This document shows, one piece after another, positions 26,101 to 31,579 of a stretch of 64,000 nt of DNA. The notes under the pieces are model-generated. The model saw nothing but the letters and a program-made list of their open reading frames with translations. It searched no databases and was not told the DNA's origin. This DNA is from Pomphorhynchus laevis (Eukaryota; Acanthocephala; Palaeacanthocephala; Echinorhynchida; Pomphorhynchidae), in NCBI GenBank assembly GCA_012934845.2, contig WNNJ02000583.1, positions 124,001 through 188,000 of the forward strand. The letters run 5' to 3'. A program made the position numbers and the translations under genes. Within the stretch, counting starts at the first letter, position 1. Every line of letters starts with the position of its first letter.

Positions 26101-28403
26101 TAATTCAAATAATTTTTATTCAATTACTGAGCACATTTATCCAAAAAGCCTTATTCTCAACAAAACCAATATTAATGATAAAGGTGTATATCTAGATATG
26201 AACATTAAATTAACATTAACTAAAACTACTATTAATTTATATCGTTAAGATGACATATTTAAATTTACAAGAAACATATTTTTGCATGAGCATTCATGCA
26301 TACCATATAATATAAAATATAATACATTAAATAATGAAATTTTAAGAATTGCAACAATATGTAATGATATTGGCTTTCTTCAAAATCATTTAAATAATTT
26401 AATAGATACATATTTTAAACTAGGTTACTATAAAAATAACATCAAGCAGAAAATAGTAAAATATATAAATCAACACAATAATATAAAGAATAAATTTAAA
26501 CTCTTAGATGGCGTGTGCATTTTATTATTTATTAATTATTTATTTAATAATAAAATTTTTTTTACAATTATTAATTATTTATTTTATTATTAAATCATTA
26601 AATTTTTATTTAGCATGATTATTATGTTTTTTATCTTATAATTATATTAAATACGTATACTAGGTAAACGTATTTTATTATTTATTAGAATAATAAAAAT
26701 AATAAATTATACAAAACTATAATTGATAATTTATTTATAATATGGGGTTTTAAAAAAACAATAATTGCATGAAAATTTTAATTGTATAGTCAATGTCACA
26801 AAAAATCATAAACACGTTATAAAAAATTATAAAAAAAACTTTTTGCTTACTACGAAGTTATGTAAAACCAAATGTGATTTCTTGTGTAACTTTTAATCGG
26901 TTCACTAAAATAGATAGATTAGCAGGTAACAAAGCATAAACTATTCTTCAAACAATTAATTAAAATTTCGATCGAATTGTTATCAAATTATTTCCACTTA
27001 TCTAGGGGTCAATTTGTTAAATGATGCTTATTAAATACAATGAATAATATACTATATTGTAGACATCAATTCATATTTTCTTCGATACTTGACGATAGTT
27101 TTTTAGACAGACAAATGTTTTCCTTATTATCGCAAGTTTTCTATAGTGTCCTTTTCAAGTCACATATTATTATACACAATAAATAAATATTGAATAATAT
27201 AAACTTATACTTGGTAATCTAAATGTAATCATATATAATTATCTGCTTAACAGAATGCATGTGCCGTATTTAACCTCGTGTTTAATACAACTTAGTTTCA
27301 AAGACGGGTCATGATGAAATTTTTAAAATTTCATCTACATGTTTGTTTATTGAGACAGATGCGATATAACCTTTTGTTAAAATAACATTAAGAACTGTTT
27401 TTATAAAACCATACATAGCGATAATATCATTTAAGCAAGATATATGGAACTTATTCTGGATGGTTAGTGATTTAAAGAAAGATATCCGTGGAAATATTAT
27501 ACTGATTTTCATAAATATCACAAGTAAAAACACCGAAAATGAAAATCGAGCTGACATTTAATGTTCTGATTTAGATAATATCATGCGCTTATCAAAGTCA
27601 GCTTTATAATTTAATTATTTTACAGCTTTAAAATTGACTTGAAAATAAATGAATATGCCAAGTTCATATGGAACACGTTACAAGAAACAACCATGAAACA
27701 ATTAATTATTTTATTCGACATTTAGATCTTGCTATCATCGTAAGAAATTCAATACATAAATGAACTGATTTGATGTAAAGTGAATTATATAAACGAAATA
27801 TCGTCTATTAATTAATGTTACTAAATAGCACACAAAATTCTTTTTGATTGCACATGAACTCGTATGATCAGTAGAGCAGAGTATCCTTCAGTAAAAAAAG
27901 TCATCTAAACGTTACGTAGAGACCGAAATATCGTGTTCGCTAGACTTCCGTATAATAAGAAATCCACTGATAAGCAAATGTCATCCTTTATATCTAGACT
28001 TCATACAAAATATCACCAATATTTGATACCGTACTACAGTAGAAGTACGAGTCAAGACTAACAAATGTAATCAAATTTTCGTTTGCAAGAGTTTTTATTT
28101 GCAATACATCAATAAATACATTAATTGTGGATCAATTCGCAAAATTTCAAAATTTGATACATTACATTGAAAGTAAATTTATTAAACTCACACAAAGGTA
28201 AATATTAAGACTATTCCAAATGTAGCTAGAAGCTGCACACTTAGAATGCTAAATACCTAAAATTAAGAATATAGTTAATATAATGTTAAAAGCTGAACTT
28301 ACTTTTCTAACAAATGCGGTTCTAATTTTTATATCATCAAATGGATTCGTTTGGAAATTGTTAAAAGTATTGCTGGGATCAATCTCATCTGGCTTTGTAG
28401 AAT
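5084..28403 (-). CDS. Lifeguard / TMBIM-family membrane protein gene (six exons seen, partial)
   Basis: Lifeguard proteins (BI-1/TMBIM superfamily) are multi-pass ER or Golgi membrane proteins that modulate calcium leak and apoptosis. Exons in coding order: 28403-28303, 28256-28192, 19401-19311, 19256-19131, 5275-5183, 5131-5084. All have AG/GT borders and matching phases. Family hallmarks in order are FVRKVFSIL, KFPLNFIFLG, SLQTKYDLT (split across an intron at K/Y), LIMFGIFAII and VYGFIGALIFS. The expected next segment (the YDTQ motif and last helices) is not in the window. The N-terminal Pro/Gly-rich exon was not found above 28403. Two introns are 46 and 54 bp. The two large ones (19402-28191, 5276-19130) are packed with retroelements and the 397-bp array. 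The loop normally between TM1 and TM2 (about 25 residues) is missing. The phases of the neighbouring exons fit directly, so either a small exon was missed or the loop is lost. Family assignment is strong, orthologue unclear. Confidence 0.88.
5183..5275 (-). CDS. Lifeguard exon f (YDLT, TM5)
   Basis: 93 bp, 31 codons, phase 0. Acceptor TTTATTTAG, donor GTAAGT. It encodes YDLTKKLYGPLFAALICL and then an IMFGIFAIIF helix. YDLT completes the family QTKYDFT motif begun in exon e. A decayed partial copy of this exon lies about 400 bp upstream at 5641-5715. Confidence 0.9.
5391..5530 (-). mobile_element. Possible C-terminal fragment of an RT element
   Basis: Minus frame RLSVAVQADNASCILECV resembles the RISLAIxRGNA tail of the RT family at 33770-34129. 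It sits between lifeguard exon f and its decayed copy. Short and weak. Confidence 0.3.
5641..5715 (-). pseudogene. Decayed partial duplicate of lifeguard exon f with its acceptor
   Basis: About 75 bp nearly identical to 5228-5302, including the splice acceptor, YDLT and LYGPLFAALI. The copy carries an in-frame TAA just after YDLT and lacks the rest of the exon and its donor, so it cannot serve as an exon. The copies are direct repeats about 410 bp apart. Confidence 0.75.
5770..6660. repeat. PLE terminal-repeat remnants
   Basis: Contains GCAGTTCCTCCTGATGACCT (near 5821) and a variant near 5940, CTTTTATTTTAAAT tracts, and two copies of the terminal motif TACGYAGACTCAGTTAT (near 6238 and 6622). 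The same words in the same order flank the Naiad-like PLEs at 13.5-15.7 and 23.5-26.7 kb, so these are probably solo or nested terminal repeats. Confidence 0.55.
6661..7500. other. AT-rich intron sequence, no gene seen
   Basis: No coding pattern. It includes the isolated third copy of the 40-bp arm at 7321-7360, followed by GATATTTCGCTA. Confidence 0.35.
7501..7688 (+). other. Left part of an unassigned sequence interrupted by the 397-bp array
   Basis: Codon-like but broken. A plus frame reads EIATRYEQTLIDILGSSYS. After one frame change, IARELFNVCNN continues in frame across the array to DETDPQLLPV at 10790. I do not recognise the protein. It shows the array was inserted into pre-existing sequence. 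Confidence 0.35.
7689..10757. repeat. Tandem array, 7.7 copies of a 397-bp unit
   Basis: The word ACTTGATTACATCTGTG recurs at 7691, 8088, 8485, 8882, 9279, 9676, 10073 and 10470, exactly 397 bp apart with no indels. Units differ by about 1-2 percent. Each unit holds GTCTGGGT...ACCCAGAC (hairpin), GATCCG/CGGATC, GATCGT/ACGATC and, on the minus strand, a hammerhead-like core. The last unit ends at about 10757 in a short TTGCTTTTCTGTATA duplication. A 12-bp direct repeat GTTTGCAACAAT (7677-7688 and 10778-10789) flanks the array, as expected of a target-site duplication. No protein is encoded. Confidence 0.92.
8196..8242 (-). ncRNA. Hammerhead-like core in the 397-bp unit (shown for one unit)
   Basis: Minus strand: GGGTC, GAAA, ACG/TGAAA loop/TGT (stem III with a G-U pair), A as H17 of a GUA triplet, 15 bases, CTGATGA, GACCC. 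GGGTC and GACCC form a 5-bp stem II sitting exactly against GAAA and CTGATGA with the required G10.1-C11.1 pair. The order is the permuted (stem II open) form. The 15 bases that should make stem I pair poorly (CTG/CAG with a 3-base bulge). Repeated in all units. Confidence 0.4.
10758..11289 (+). other. Right part of the sequence interrupted by the array; unassigned
   Basis: Continues the frame from the left side of the array (DETDPQLLPVPDKLHF) to a stop near 10877, then decays. Relatively GC-rich for the window. No recognised domain. Confidence 0.3.
11290..12257 (-). mobile_element. CR1-group LINE fragment (ORF1 end and endonuclease start), decayed
   Basis: Minus-strand reading matches the LINE at 52.96-56.4 kb. 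DNPSLFRNVSLLSMYRLNKS equals its DKPSFFKDISPVAFIRLNKS, SPSEIDQSSTVRIEKHRREV its ORF1 end, and GIVVFACITSSLENNDF and LALIYRPGSS its AP endonuclease. Several frame changes and stops. The RT half is absent. Confidence 0.75.
12258..12780. other. No gene seen; possibly LINE 5' region
   Basis: Follows the LINE fragment on its 5' side. Contains a GAGG/GGTAATTG-rich stretch but no homologous coding block. Confidence 0.25.
12781..13450 (-). mobile_element. Decayed PLE, RT region
   Basis: Minus frames give LQTDGFATRSPLYHILAEIF (about 13415-13355), the PLE motif QTDGLAMGSPLSPxLAxIF. A YKYVDDVF box and a FLGVKI block (counterpart of FLDV) follow at lower coordinates. Heavily mutated with several stops. 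No nuclease domain found at its 3' side. Confidence 0.65.
13512..14036 (-). repeat. PLE terminal direct repeat, copy 1
   Basis: About 525 bp, about 90 percent like 15077-15655. Contains GCATTCCGG, the TACGTAGACTCAGTTAG terminal motif (minus strand), CTTTTATTTT tracts and the CCTGATGACCT block. The pair brackets a Naiad-like PLE fragment, as PLE pseudo-LTRs do. Confidence 0.8.
13980..14486 (-). CDS. Naiad-like PLE RT, catalytic box and thumb
   Basis: 168 residues. RYIDDICVFNSNDF near the start is the RT active site. YLDMNIKLALTKT is the palm motif. The following Lys/Ile/Asn-rich region is the thumb. Ends at a stop just inside the terminal repeat. Because its 5' part is missing it cannot encode a whole RT. 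Confidence 0.75.
   Translation of the reverse strand: MKYMFRYIDDICVFNSNDFYSIGEHIYPESLILNKTNINDKEGVYLDMNIKLALTKTTINLYRKDDIFKFTRNIFLHEHSCIPYNIKYNTLNNEILRIATICNDIGFLQNHLNNLIDTYFKLGYYKNNIKQKIVKYINQHNNIKNKFKLLSGKFLWIINNILCIRIRY
13980..14725 (-). mobile_element. Naiad-like PLE fragment (3' half of the RT)
   Basis: Minus strand: VTTHIMGGNSSPIIADLFLS (RT motif), MFRYIDDICVFNS (YxDD catalytic box, intact), GVYLDMNIKL and the thumb YFKLGYYKNNIKQKI. Near identical to the plus-strand element at 25.9-26.6 kb. A roughly 90-bp stretch holding the catalytic box (14426-14514) is repeated in tandem at 14536-14625. 5' truncated. Confidence 0.85.
14726..15076. other. Non-PLE filler between the terminal repeats, no gene seen
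   Basis: GC-richer than its surroundings. Starts with a small palindrome CCACCCATTATATGGGTGG/CCAACCACTATATG. No homology to the missing 5' half of the Naiad-like PLE recognised. Confidence 0.3.
15077..15655 (-). repeat. PLE terminal direct repeat, copy 2
   Basis: Partner of 13512-14036. Differs by an extra segment near 15190-15250 that carries CTGAAGATG and GTTAGCATCTTCAG words, the hammerhead-like hairpin vocabulary. Confidence 0.8.
15690..16180 (-). mobile_element. Decayed PLE, RT motif A region
   Basis: Minus frame YDFANKIRQVNPKCILATVD followed by IAFIFTDVHLKETLYLAI matches the PLE block YDFxxKI...SFDVxSLFTNVPLEET. The rest is broken by stops. Not the same family as the Naiad-like copies. 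Confidence 0.6.
16340..16860 (+). mobile_element. PLE GIY-YIG fragment
   Basis: Frame RDIYAVKCETASQHYVGQTG then RALDIRAQEHKTTIKN is a GIY-YIG core with the Arg/His helix. Stops follow. The end (about 16786-16846, AATGATGATATGATCATTTCAG) recurs at 17280-17342. A short piece of Naiad-like RT is attached at 16848-16900. Confidence 0.7.
17084..17575. repeat. PLE GIY-YIG remnant within an inverted repeat
   Basis: 17190-17345 (+) holds a more decayed copy of the preceding GIY-YIG end. Flanks 17084-17165 and 17487-17575 are inverted copies sharing GATCTAAATTGT, TTATTTACAAT and CAATTGGAGACACCTATT. TTGGATCTAAATTGTGAAA recurs again near 18034. Consistent with PLE ends in both orientations. Confidence 0.6.
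17579..17812 (-). CDS. Small unassigned ORF
   Basis: 77 codons (MITMNPKRNLWKLPETQAAT...). Composition is protein-like (Lys, Leu, Gln, Tyr) but no family is recognised and there are no neighbours in an operon-like or exon-like arrangement. Could be a host exon remnant or a TE piece. Confidence 0.2.
   Translation of the reverse strand: MITMNPKRNLWKLPETQAATYEQLKKQLLYCIYDKDAKLIYTFVAMYDSMIDDAELFYNSNLIYSFFVLINLYLKKQ
17841..18965. repeat. Direct repeat pair of about 120 bp
   Basis: 17841-17960 and 18842-18965 are about 90 percent identical (ATGAGAGACGTTT..., GGCGAAGTATTTAAAAGG, TTCAGTCTTTAATGAAAAG). Between them lies AT-rich sequence with no gene. A CTGAAGATGCC...GGCAAAC hairpin lies on the minus strand near 18400. 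Confidence 0.55.
18966..19130. other. Intron sequence, no gene seen
   Basis: Lies immediately downstream (minus sense) of lifeguard exon e. Nothing recognised. Confidence 0.3.
19131..19256 (-). CDS. Lifeguard exon e (TM3/TM4)
   Basis: 126 bp, 42 codons, phase 0 at both ends. Acceptor TTTACTAAG, donor GTAATT. It encodes TLTMGIMLGNVAAYHNTYTV and then a helix ending in LLSLQTK. QTK is the first half of the family's QTKYDFT motif. The matching YDLT lies in the next exon 13.9 kb away, on the other side of the 397-bp array and several PLEs. Confidence 0.9.
19311..19401 (-). CDS. Lifeguard exon d (TM2 and KFPLN loop)
   Basis: 91 bp. Acceptor ATATTTAG; donor GTATAC is weaker. It starts with one base completing a codon, which fits exon b's phase. 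It encodes IVFLVFYLILICVKSVARK followed by FPLNFIFLGIL, matching the conserved R-x-x-P-x-N-x-I-F-L-G region. The neighbouring intron is 54 bp. Confidence 0.87.
19850..19881 (-). ncRNA. Hammerhead-like hairpin (candidate)
   Basis: Minus strand: CTGAAGA, one base, stem GCTAA/TTAGC (5 bp, 6-base loop), GAAATATC. Same layout as the 4390 and 20557 hairpins. Flanking AATT/AATT could form a weak stem I. Confidence 0.35.
20554..20586 (-). ncRNA. Hammerhead-like hairpin with stem I (best candidate)
   Basis: Minus strand: GCCA, CTGACGA, A, GCCG-TAACT-CGGC, GAAAGCTT, TGGC. Stem I (GCCA/TGGC) and stem II (4 bp) are perfect. CUGANGA and GAAA are canonical. Stem III is reduced to AGCT, as in minimal PLE hammerheads. 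The only departure is one extra A before stem II. Confidence 0.42.
20881..22870 (-). mobile_element. Decayed RT element, YLDD type with C-terminal nuclease-like region
   Basis: Minus strand, in order: RRKVSEKVEDGDVHGAIRV (about 22740), VPEIYDLVHMSYDRSFHLL and QQEDPW (RT, about 22400-22280), YLDDCILGG catalytic box (about 22230), DAWRQATIPVKLGALRI (about 21770), YPSRLEPAGLLISD (about 21310), then the VWDVTC and GNA-like tail to about 20900. The order matches an invertebrate RT family whose C-terminus has a Cys/His knuckle and a KRPD...WD motif. Many stops and frame changes make it an old copy. Confidence 0.65.
22871..23480 (-). mobile_element. RT fragment of the YADD family
   Basis: Minus frame NLYASPVQLTLGGDNIYSHE followed by SFAQGDFLVMTGLSMTYLPL corresponds to SxEGxTQGDPLxMxxxAxxxxPL of the copies at 41.8 and 60.1 kb. 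The rest of the stretch is broken and unreadable. A separate insertion from the element to its left is likely. Confidence 0.55.
23481..24137 (+). repeat. Terminal-repeat region upstream of a Naiad-like PLE
   Basis: Carries the CAGTTCCTCCTGATGACCT block (23586), the TATTTATTAGTCAATTCATAA word and TTTTATTTTAAATTTCAATT tracts (twice), matching 13512-14036 in the orientation expected for a plus-strand element. Confidence 0.65.
24138..24593 (+). CDS. Naiad-like PLE, end of GIY-YIG domain and basic linker
   Basis: 151 residues. KLFILEHI and EDFWIKTLNSMYPLRLNDVV are the C-terminal half of a GIY-YIG fold, where the Glu of KEDFWI is the catalytic acid. It is followed by KRKPRSHGDKRNRKNRVKN, a strongly basic linker. 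Its position before the RT is what marks the permuted arrangement. Confidence 0.7.
   Translation: MIKHMRLIGHDIKNCKLFILEHIIKENISILNQKLLEKEDFWIKTLNSMYPLRLNDVVQEIGRSSIIHNKQLYYNNPVKRKPRSHGDKRNRKNRVKNIKKNMYINERLEILKQLLSDNKLKDLYVNIRSFSKDIICSINQKLINDYDKLSL
25150..26064 (+). CDS. Naiad-like PLE reverse transcriptase
   Basis: 304 residues. Recognisable blocks: TTIDKASNNFVFIGKK, LYWNPKLHKNPTKPRFIC (PLE motif), KPLSVYMNKILKVIKAHFKK, NTYDFSTLYTNLDL (motif A) and VPMGGNSGPIIADLFLSF (motif B). The frame closes just before the catalytic box, which continues at about 26070-26095 in another frame (MFRNIDDIC). Asn/Lys/Ile-rich, like the rest of this AT-rich element. Confidence 0.82.
   Translation: MKITNNYKRKDKINKDMYKELTKLKDNYIITTIDKASNNFVFIGKKLYYDILMKEVNSNDLNVNPTYERSELSLETIITSHCSIMDKKGIKVELDNKTIPILYWNPKLHKNPTKPRFICSAFKCTLKPLSVYMNKILKVIKAHFKKYCKVIEINTGIKHYFSINSTEKFLEQTKGINFQNINTYDFSTLYTNLDLVDIKKALVKLINLIFGKIYTYICYNNYYAYLTKIEPSSKYKYMEKIEFLESLNILINQNYLKVWTSIFRQVKSVPMGGNSGPIIADLFLSFIEYEFVHNCVKNKSKQYM
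26282..26593 (+). CDS. Naiad-like PLE RT thumb
   Basis: 103 residues beginning HEHSCIPYNIKYNTLNNEIL, the same thumb as 14290-13980 on the minus strand (NDIGFLQNHLNNLIDTYFKL). The last 25 residues run into AT-rich terminal sequence. Confidence 0.7.
   Translation: MHEHSCIPYNIKYNTLNNEILRIATICNDIGFLQNHLNNLIDTYFKLGYYKNNIKQKIVKYINQHNNIKNKFKLLDGVCILLFINYLFNNKIFFTIINYLFYY
26671..28191. other. AT-rich lifeguard intron
   Basis: No TE domain recognised. A minus ORF at 27309-27557 (82 codons, two hydrophobic stretches) is the only notable frame. The expected small lifeguard loop exon was not found. Confidence 0.4.
27309..27557 (-). CDS. Small hydrophobic ORF, unassigned
   Basis: 82 codons: MSARFSFSVFLLVIFMKISI begins a hydrophobic segment, and MYGFIKTVLNVILTKGYIAS a second. 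It could be a remnant of a chemoreceptor-type membrane protein or chance in AT-rich DNA. No splice sites or neighbours support it. Confidence 0.18.
   Translation of the reverse strand: MSARFSFSVFLLVIFMKISIIFPRISFFKSLTIQNKFHISCLNDIIAMYGFIKTVLNVILTKGYIASVSINKHVDEILKISS
28192..28256 (-). CDS. Lifeguard exon b (first transmembrane helix)
   Basis: 65 bp, encoding VFSILSVQLLATFGIVLIFTF, then two bases of a split codon before a GTGAGT donor. It reads on from exon a as FVRK-VFSIL, the family signature. Without the splice the frame meets TGA immediately, which supports the donor call. Confidence 0.85.
28303..28403 (-). CDS. Lifeguard exon a (N-terminal cytosolic segment)
   Basis: 101 bp. Acceptor TTGTAG and donor GTAAGT are both strong. 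It begins with two bases of a split codon and ends in phase 0. It encodes a polar stretch (STKPDEIDPSNTF) followed by NPFDDIKIRTAFVRK, the conserved entry into the first transmembrane helix of lifeguards. A 46-bp intron separates it from the next exon. Confidence 0.85.
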
Positions 28404-29059
28404 CTACAATAAACTATAAATGATTAATACTTTTAAAACATTGTATATTGACAAAAATTTTGAAATAACAATAATTTATAAAACAACAGAAATTGATGTT
28501 TTTCTCCTATATTCCCAGTATAATTCAACTATTAGCAGCGTAGACTTTAGTAATCAACATAACGATTTCGGCCCCTATTCACATCAGGGCCGAAATACGC
28601 CTTGGACTTGATAATTGAATTACAATGGATAGAGGAAAGAAGGAAAATTTTTATTTGATATTTCGCTAACATTCAAAACGATCACCGCCATTTGCTTTGA
28701 TCAGGTGCTGCTGTTATTAGCGGTAATCAGCTGCTTTCAATGTTGTTTGAATTTTAACACGATTTCGGCAACTTTTGAAGGTACACAAAACGCAATGAAA
28801 AAGGATGATTCAAAATAATTTAGAAACAAAACAAAAATAATTACCATAATATTTTCATTCAAAATAAATAATTTGAAAAAATTAGAAAAATAAAAATAAA
28901 AATTAAAAACACTAGAAAAATTAAATAAAGTATAAAAATAAAATAGAAAAGATTATTTACACAAAAGAATCGTTTACAACATCTTTACAAAATAATTAAC
29001 CTTACGTTATTTGGCATAATAATACTGGAGTTTTTATGAATGTAAAAAGATTAAAGAAT
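28404..29059. other. No gene seen
   Basis: Contains a palindrome, TTTCGGCCCC...GGGCCGAAA (28566-28596), and a TTTGATATTTCGCTAACATTC word (28656), both resembling PLE-end sequence. No upstream lifeguard exon recognised. Confidence 0.35.
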
Positions 29060-29565
29060 TTTTCTATTCAAGTAATTGTCTTCTTTTGCTAAAAACAACA
29101 GTATTATAGTCAATATTGTGATCTAAATTTAACATTGAGTGTGTATTTGTGTTGTTTTAATCTAGTCTCTAATCATTGGCCTGTTTGACCCACATATATT
29201 TTATCGCATTCTAAACAAGAATTTTAATAAACAACTCCATCATTATTATGTTTGGGTTCCTTTTTCAAAATGTTGTGTAGTTTCGATATTTTACTATTAT
29301 ACAAAACAATATTTGAAGTATTTAATGTTTTATTGTTTGAAACAAATCTTTTGGAATTAATATTCCAAAAATTGTTTATAAATGGTAATCCTATGTATTT
29401 ATTTTCTCGTTCTGGGCCAAAAACAACTTGTTTATGAATTTTGGAACTTTTGTAGAAAGCCTTTTTAGTTGCCCATTATGGAAAACCGTTTTTATCTAAT
29501 AGATAAAATTATCTTATTATTTGTTTCAAGTTCATTTATATCGGAAACAATCATCTTAATTCGTA
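29060..29565 (-). mobile_element. PLE fragment: connection domain and GIY-YIG
   Basis: Minus strand: VFGPERENKYIGLPFINNFW (about 29430-29370) then SCLECDKIYVGQTGQ and TRLKQHKYTLNVKF (about 29225-29120). Same family as the 1.3-3.5 kb palindrome copies (VFGPEKRLHHIGIPF, CKECEQIYVGQTGQ). Stops in the nuclease show it is dead. Confidence 0.75.
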
Positions 29566-29965
29566 AAAACAAAGAAATTATATCGTATTTTATATCGTAT
29601 AAAATACATAGACTCAGTTATCTAATTTGATTTATTCAAATCCGGAGTATATTATACACAAATATAAATAAGTATTATCCATAAAAACAGAATATACTAT
29701 ACTATCCACTAAAATATTCCACTTGAAAGTTTAAATTTATTTAATAATATTTTAATGATTTATATATCAAATCAGATAACTGAATATACGTATGTTATAC
29801 TATAAATAAAATAAAGATCAATAATTATAAGATTTAAAATAATTTAAAATAAAAAAGTTATAATTTAATATATAAAAGAAAAAATGTCAGCATTTTATAT
29901 TTATATTTTTTTATTTATATTTCATATTATATATAAAATATATAAAATTATATATATTTATTTTA
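29566..29965. repeat. AT-rich PLE terminal remnants in both orientations
   Basis: ATACATAGACTCAGTTATC (about 29605, +) and ATCAGATAACTGAATATACGTAT (about 29765, minus sense) are two inverted copies of the dispersed terminal motif. No genes. Confidence 0.5.
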
Positions 29966-30580
29966 AGTTGATATGATATACCTGTGTAGTCATTGTTACT
30001 ATTGAAATTTTACTGACTATTTTTATTCTGCACGCTACTTTAATCCTATATATTTGCCAACAGCAGTACGCTACATTTCAGTATAGGTGGACATCATCAG
30101 CTACTGATCCAATACCTACGTTTCACGTTTCGGTTATTAATGTTGGATGACGATCACTCGACTCGTCTGCTTTCTTAGCATTTAAATTTAATGAAAATTT
30201 CCGTCTTAAATTTTGGAAATTTAATTGAAATCATTTCTGATCTCAAATGAAATTAGCGTTGGTAGAAGGTGCAACCTTCAATTTGAAAAACTACACATTT
30301 TCGCAATTAATTGTAATATCCAAACTAGTCATCTAAAGTTTGTTTACTAACTTTAAGTTGATATACCTGTGCAGTCATTGCTACAATTGAAATTTTGATG
30401 ACTATTTATATTCTGCACGTTACTTTAAGCGTATCTATACGCCAACATCAGTACGTTACATTTCAGTATTGGTAGACCTCATCATCTACTGCCTACGTTT
30501 CACGTTTCGGTTATTAATGTTGGCTGAAAATCACTCAACTCGCCTGTTTTATTAGCATTTAGATTTATTGATAGTTATAT
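29966..30580. repeat. Diverged dimer related to the 397-bp repeat
   Basis: 29966-30195 and 30355-30580 are direct repeats about 389 bp apart (GATATACCTGTG..., CTGCACG, ACGTTTCACGTTTCGG, TAATGTTGG). They share ACGCTAC, CATCAGCT, ACCTAC, TTTCACGTTTCG with the array units in the same order and at nearly the same period. So this looks like an old two-copy relative. Each copy has the minus-strand GAAACG-TGAAA-CGTA hairpin and a CTGATGA or ATGATGA word. Confidence 0.65.
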
Positions 30581-30775
30581 TCGTGATAGTCGTAAAAGCA
30601 GTGATTTCGAATGCGCACTCAAGGAGCTCAAAGACCAGTTCATACGACTTGGATACATCTATCGACAAACAACGGCGCAATTTGAGCATGCGAAACGACT
30701 ATCACGCCAAACATTGATTTATGAACGAAATAATAGAGATTCCGGCAACAATTTCGAAGCTATATTCGAGTAAGA
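30560..30775 (+). mobile_element. Possible PLE thumb fragment
   Basis: Plus frame FECALKELKDQFIRLGYIYR resembles the L..L...F...GYP block of PLE thumbs. Short, ends at a stop; family uncertain. Confidence 0.35.
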
Positions 30776-30929
30776 ACAGTCATTGGATTCTCTCCAAGGC
30801 GAGTTCGATCGTGTGTATCAGGAATTATCACGAGATATCTATAACAAGATGTCGTGTGTTCATATTCGTTTCAAATGTAGAGGAAATATCCGATATTTGA
30901 TGTTGACGATTAACACAACAAGATCATCA

Positions 30930-31570
30930 GAGCACTTAATCGTAAATAAGCGTCGTGGAGACAAGCAACTATTTCTTGACAAGAAAAACAAACAATATAG
31001 AATATTTTTCCTGCCAACCAATGGTCCGGGTGTCGGGTCGTGGAGGCAGTGCACGAATCAAACTACTCCAGATATCGCGATCCTGAGCGACATACCAGAG
31101 TCCTTTATCAGATAGCCCAAGGCGGTATTCGGTCAGTTTCGAGATTTGATCTCTCAACGTGTACTGAGGTCTACCTAGAAGTCTTTTTCCAGAGAGTATG
31201 GATTTACATTGGCAACTGAATGCGAGACGAGCACATAGAGACAGTCTTGGAGGTACTAATCTACATCCCTGCCGCTTGGCATTCCATCGTGAATCGATCT
31301 AATAGGCACTGTAAATCATCAGGACAAGAAGCCAACAAAACAACGTCATCTGCAAAAACAAAGATGGTATCCTGATGGAACCGAACTGAAAACCGACATC
31401 CGTCAGAGCCCCCCGTCTCAAAATTTTGTCCGTGTCAACAAGGAACAAAAGTGGAGATAAAGGGCAACCTTAACGTAGCCCAACGACTACTTGAAATGAT
31501 TCAGACTTTTTACCAAGAACACGAACACAACTCATACTTTGTTCATACAGATAAGCCATAGCTACATGAA
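30930..31570 (-). mobile_element. LINE fragment with RT and C-terminal end (RTE/Rex-like)
   Basis: Minus strand: VLGKKSESFQVVVGLR and GCPLSPLLFLVDTDKILRR (RT, about 31540-31430), then LQMTLFCWLL (catalytic region, mutated) and RPQYTLRDQISKLTEYRLGL followed by DRDIWSSLIRALPPRP (about 31160-31030), the C-terminal signature of Rex/RTE-type LINEs. Partly decayed. Clade inferred from these motifs only. Confidence 0.6.
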
Positions 31571-31579
31571 GATAATGTG

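Larger units (their letters stand above)
24138..26670 (+). mobile_element. Naiad-like PLE (N-terminal GIY-YIG, then RT)
   Basis: Domain order is permuted relative to canonical PLEs: the end of a GIY-YIG domain comes first (24138-24300, EDFWIKTLNSMYPLRLND), then a basic linker, KYTLTINFINKCIDNINIAG, a C-x-C...H cluster (ECNCKSLSF...GHICTHNLELI, about 24880-24960), LRKLLSKG, then the RT (25150-26100) and thumb (26282-26520). This order is that of the Naiad clade. The GIY and YIG strands are missing, so the 5' end is truncated. The frame is broken at about 24593, 25000, 26064 and near 26250. It ends with a terminal motif variant near 26650. Confidence 0.8.

Noticed and set aside
30783-31115. 110-codon plus ORF
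   Set aside because: Antisense of a LINE C-terminal domain read clearly on the minus strand.
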